Positions 32,998 through 34,185 of a DNA stretch of 34,185 bases are shown here, piece after piece. The notes under the pieces are model-generated. The model was not told where the DNA came from. It made no database searches and worked only from the letters and a program-made list of their open reading frames with translations. Each line of letters starts with the position of its first letter. Position 1 is the stretch's first letter. This DNA comes from an uncultured Bacillota bacterium. Lineage in GTDB: Bacteria > Bacillota_I > Bacilli_A > RF39 > UBA660. The stretch lies in assembly GCA_900318075.1 (NCBI GenBank), contig ONJI01000054.1, positions 1 through 34,185 on the forward strand, read 5' to 3'. The translations under genes and the position numbers were made by a program.

Positions 32998-33704
32998 TGA
33001 TAGATATTCATTCACATTTGTTATATGGGATAGATGATGGTTCTAAATCGATCGAAGATAGTGTTGATATAATCAGAAATATGCATAATGTTGGTTTTAC
33101 TGATATTATTCTTACACCTCACTATATTAAGGATAGTGACTATAGTAGTCCTAGGAGTAATAATTTGAAATTACTCAGAAACTTAAAACAAGCTTTAAAG
33201 GAAAATAATATCGATGTAAATTTATATTTAGGTAATGAAATTTATATTGATGAAGATATTTATGATTTGCTAGAAGAGGATGAAATCAGTTCTTTAAATG
33301 ATAGTAGATTTTTACTTATTGAGCTTCCTATGAGTGGAGAATATGATAATTATATCGATATATTTGAATATCTGATAAGTCAAGGTTATAAAGTAATACT
33401 TGCTCATCCTGAAAGATATATTTCATTTCAAAATGATCTAAGTAAGGTTTTAGAACTTAAAAAAATTGGCGTTTATTTTCAAAGTAATTTGGAAAGTATA
33501 TTGGGCAGCTATGGAAAAGGAGCAGTAAAAGCGATAAAAAAACTTTTAAAGATGAAAAAAATATCTTTCCTAGCAACAGATATCCATCATAAAAAACATG
33601 ATTATAACAAATTTGAAAAGGCAAAGAAAAAAATAAGAAAATATTTAACGGAAGAAGAATTAAACATTTTATTAAACGAAAATCCTAGTAAAATAATTAG
33701 CTAG
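32997..33704 (+). CDS. cpsB: CpsB-type tyrosine-protein phosphatase (PHP family)
   Basis: The 235-aa protein has the metal ligands of the PHP fold in IDIHSHLLYGIDDGS (residues 2-16), ILTPHY (about 39-44), GNEIYID (about 79), ILAHPERY (about 135-142) and ATDIHH (about 198-203). CpsB/YwqE-type enzymes remove phosphate from the Tyr tail of the BY-kinase and so modulate capsule assembly. Length is near the usual 240-255. Its start overlaps the kinase stop by one base, which gives a coupled kinase-phosphatase pair. A terminator overlaps its last codons. Confidence 0.92.
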   Translation: MIDIHSHLLYGIDDGSKSIEDSVDIIRNMHNVGFTDIILTPHYIKDSDYSSPRSNNLKLLRNLKQALKENNIDVNLYLGNEIYIDEDIYDLLEEDEISSLNDSRFLLIELPMSGEYDNYIDIFEYLISQGYKVILAHPERYISFQNDLSKVLELKKIGVYFQSNLESILGSYGKGAVKAIKKLLKMKKISFLATDIHHKKHDYNKFEKAKKKIRKYLTEEELNILLNENPSKIIS

Positions 33705-33713
33705 GGTTTTTAA
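33679..33713 (+). terminator. Terminator of the capsule-regulator operon
   Basis: AAAATCCTAG (33679-33688) pairs with CTAGGGTTTT (33701-33710, one G-U) and is followed by a T-rich tail. It includes the last codons of cpsB. Confidence 0.75.
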
Positions 33714-33736
33714 ATATTATGATATTTTTGTATACA

Positions 33737-33765
33737 TTGACAAAATGTCTTTTTTCTGAGAAAAT
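33737..33765 (+). promoter_or_regulatory. Candidate promoter of gpsB
   Basis: A perfect TTGACA (33737-33742) is followed after 17 nt by GAAAAT (4 of 6), 27 nt before the gpsB start. It separates the housekeeping region from the capsule operon. Confidence 0.6.
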
Positions 33766-33792
33766 GGAATTGCTAGGAAAGAGGGTTAAGCT

Positions 33793-34116
33793 ATGTTACA
33801 AGAAAGATTGCTGTTAACACCTAAAGATATACTAGAAAAAGAATTTAAAATTGATACGCGTGGTTATAGACCACAAGAGGTAGACAAGTTTTTAGATGCT
33901 GTAATTAGTGATTATGAGGAGATGATTGCAGTAGTTAGAGATCTTGAAAAAGAAAAAAAGAATTTGATTGATGAAAATATAAGATTAAAACAAGAAGTAA
34001 GAAATGCAAGAACTAAGCTTGATGTGCTTCGCGAATCTGGCAATAATGATGTATCTAATGCTGATTTACTTAGACGTCTTTCTAATCTTGAAAAGATTGT
34101 TTACGAAAATAGATAA
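33793..34116 (+). CDS. gpsB: Cell-division protein GpsB (DivIVA family)
   Basis: The 107-aa protein has the DivIVA/GpsB N-terminal membrane-binding domain, LTPKDILEKEFKIDTRGYRP and QEVDKFLDAVISDYE, then a coiled coil (about residues 45-75) and the short C-terminal trimerisation motif LLRRLSNLEKIVY. The last feature and the length separate GpsB from full DivIVA. GpsB links division and elongation peptidoglycan synthases in Firmicutes. The neighbourhood, gpsB directly before rnpB, is the same as in Bacillus subtilis and indicates a core chromosomal location. Confidence 0.93.
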   Translation: MLQERLLLTPKDILEKEFKIDTRGYRPQEVDKFLDAVISDYEEMIAVVRDLEKEKKNLIDENIRLKQEVRNARTKLDVLRESGNNDVSNADLLRRLSNLEKIVYENR

Positions 34117-34117
34117 T
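34088..34117 (+). promoter_or_regulatory. Candidate promoter of rnpB
   Basis: TTGAAA (34088-34093) and GATAAT (34112-34117, 5 of 6) are 18 nt apart, inside and just after the end of gpsB. Initiation near 34123-34125 would start the RNase P RNA. Confidence 0.6.
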
Positions 34118-34122
34118 ATTTT

Positions 34123-34185
34123 GGCAAACGCTGCATTCATAGTAATGTAGAGGAAAGTCCATACTTGCATAGTCTGTGATGACTA
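34123..34185 (+). ncRNA. rnpB: RNase P RNA (5' part, cut by the window end)
   Basis: The sequence CGCTGCATTCATAG followed by GTAGAGGAAAGTCCATAC matches the beginning of bacterial RNase P RNA, including the conserved region I (GAGGAAAGUCC). The 5' layout, with a short hairpin before GAGGAAAGTCC, fits the Bacillus-type (class B). Only about 63 nt are inside the window. This ribozyme removes 5' leaders from tRNA precursors. Confidence 0.92.

Noticed and set aside
1-34185. tRNA genes as integration targets
   Set aside because: I found no cloverleaf-like sequence in the window, so there is no support for a tRNA attachment site here.

Overview
The window is very AT-rich and organised like a low-GC Firmicute (Bacilli/Erysipelotrichia or an RF39-like gut lineage). 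Evidence: Shine-Dalgarno-led operons with 1-14 nt overlaps, a gpsB-rnpB pair with Bacillus-type RNase P RNA, a class D-like sortase, and CpsB/BY-kinase capsule regulators. UGA is a true stop (it ends the genes at 6214, 9278, 12852, 17470, 19168, 22982, 26262 and 27916) and UGG encodes Trp, so the standard bacterial code applies. Assignment below class level is not possible from this sequence alone.

Layout. (1) 1-2860: debris of a mobilizable or conjugative element (broken Toprim/DUF3991 gene, XRE regulator, DUF3789 small protein, frameshifted MobC) plus a decayed IS30-family element. (2) 2910-16807: a capsule/exopolysaccharide biosynthesis operon. It holds a NeuD-like acetyltransferase, PIG-L deacetylase, initiating sugar transferase, PLP decarboxylase-like enzyme, ATP-grasp ligase, three GT2 glycosyltransferases, Wzy, Wzx, a pyruvyl-transferase-like protein, a second broken Wzx, a frameshifted nitroreductase and ugd. 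(3) 16985-28246: a VanZ gene, then a recombination module: a structured leader, a sigma-70 region 4-like protein, a second structured leader, a MazF/PemK toxin, a DpnD/PcfM-like protein, a DUF6870-like protein and five consecutive, intact large serine recombinases (about 8.2 kb). A diverged VanZ C-terminal fragment lies just beyond it. (4) 28245-29192: an Rpn/PD-(D/E)XK transposase-type nuclease on the minus strand. (5) 29352-33704: a small membrane protein, a secreted surface protein, a sortase, a membrane protein, a fused Wzz-BY-kinase and a CpsB-type phosphatase. (6) 33793-34185: housekeeping gpsB and the start of rnpB.

How the parts fit. The sugar transferase starts the repeat unit on the lipid carrier, the GT2 enzymes extend it, Ugd supplies UDP-glucuronate, Wzx flips and Wzy polymerises, and the Wzz-kinase and CpsB control chain length. 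The unusual feature is that the five-recombinase array sits between the biosynthetic half and the regulatory half of the capsule locus, with element debris on the far side of the biosynthetic half. My main hypothesis is that the recombinase array is the recombination end of a capsule-carrying integrative element, or a device for exchanging capsule cassettes. Two leader RNAs with extensive pairing (one with a terminator and a sequestered ribosome binding site) suggest the array is tightly controlled. No attachment sites could be identified by eye.
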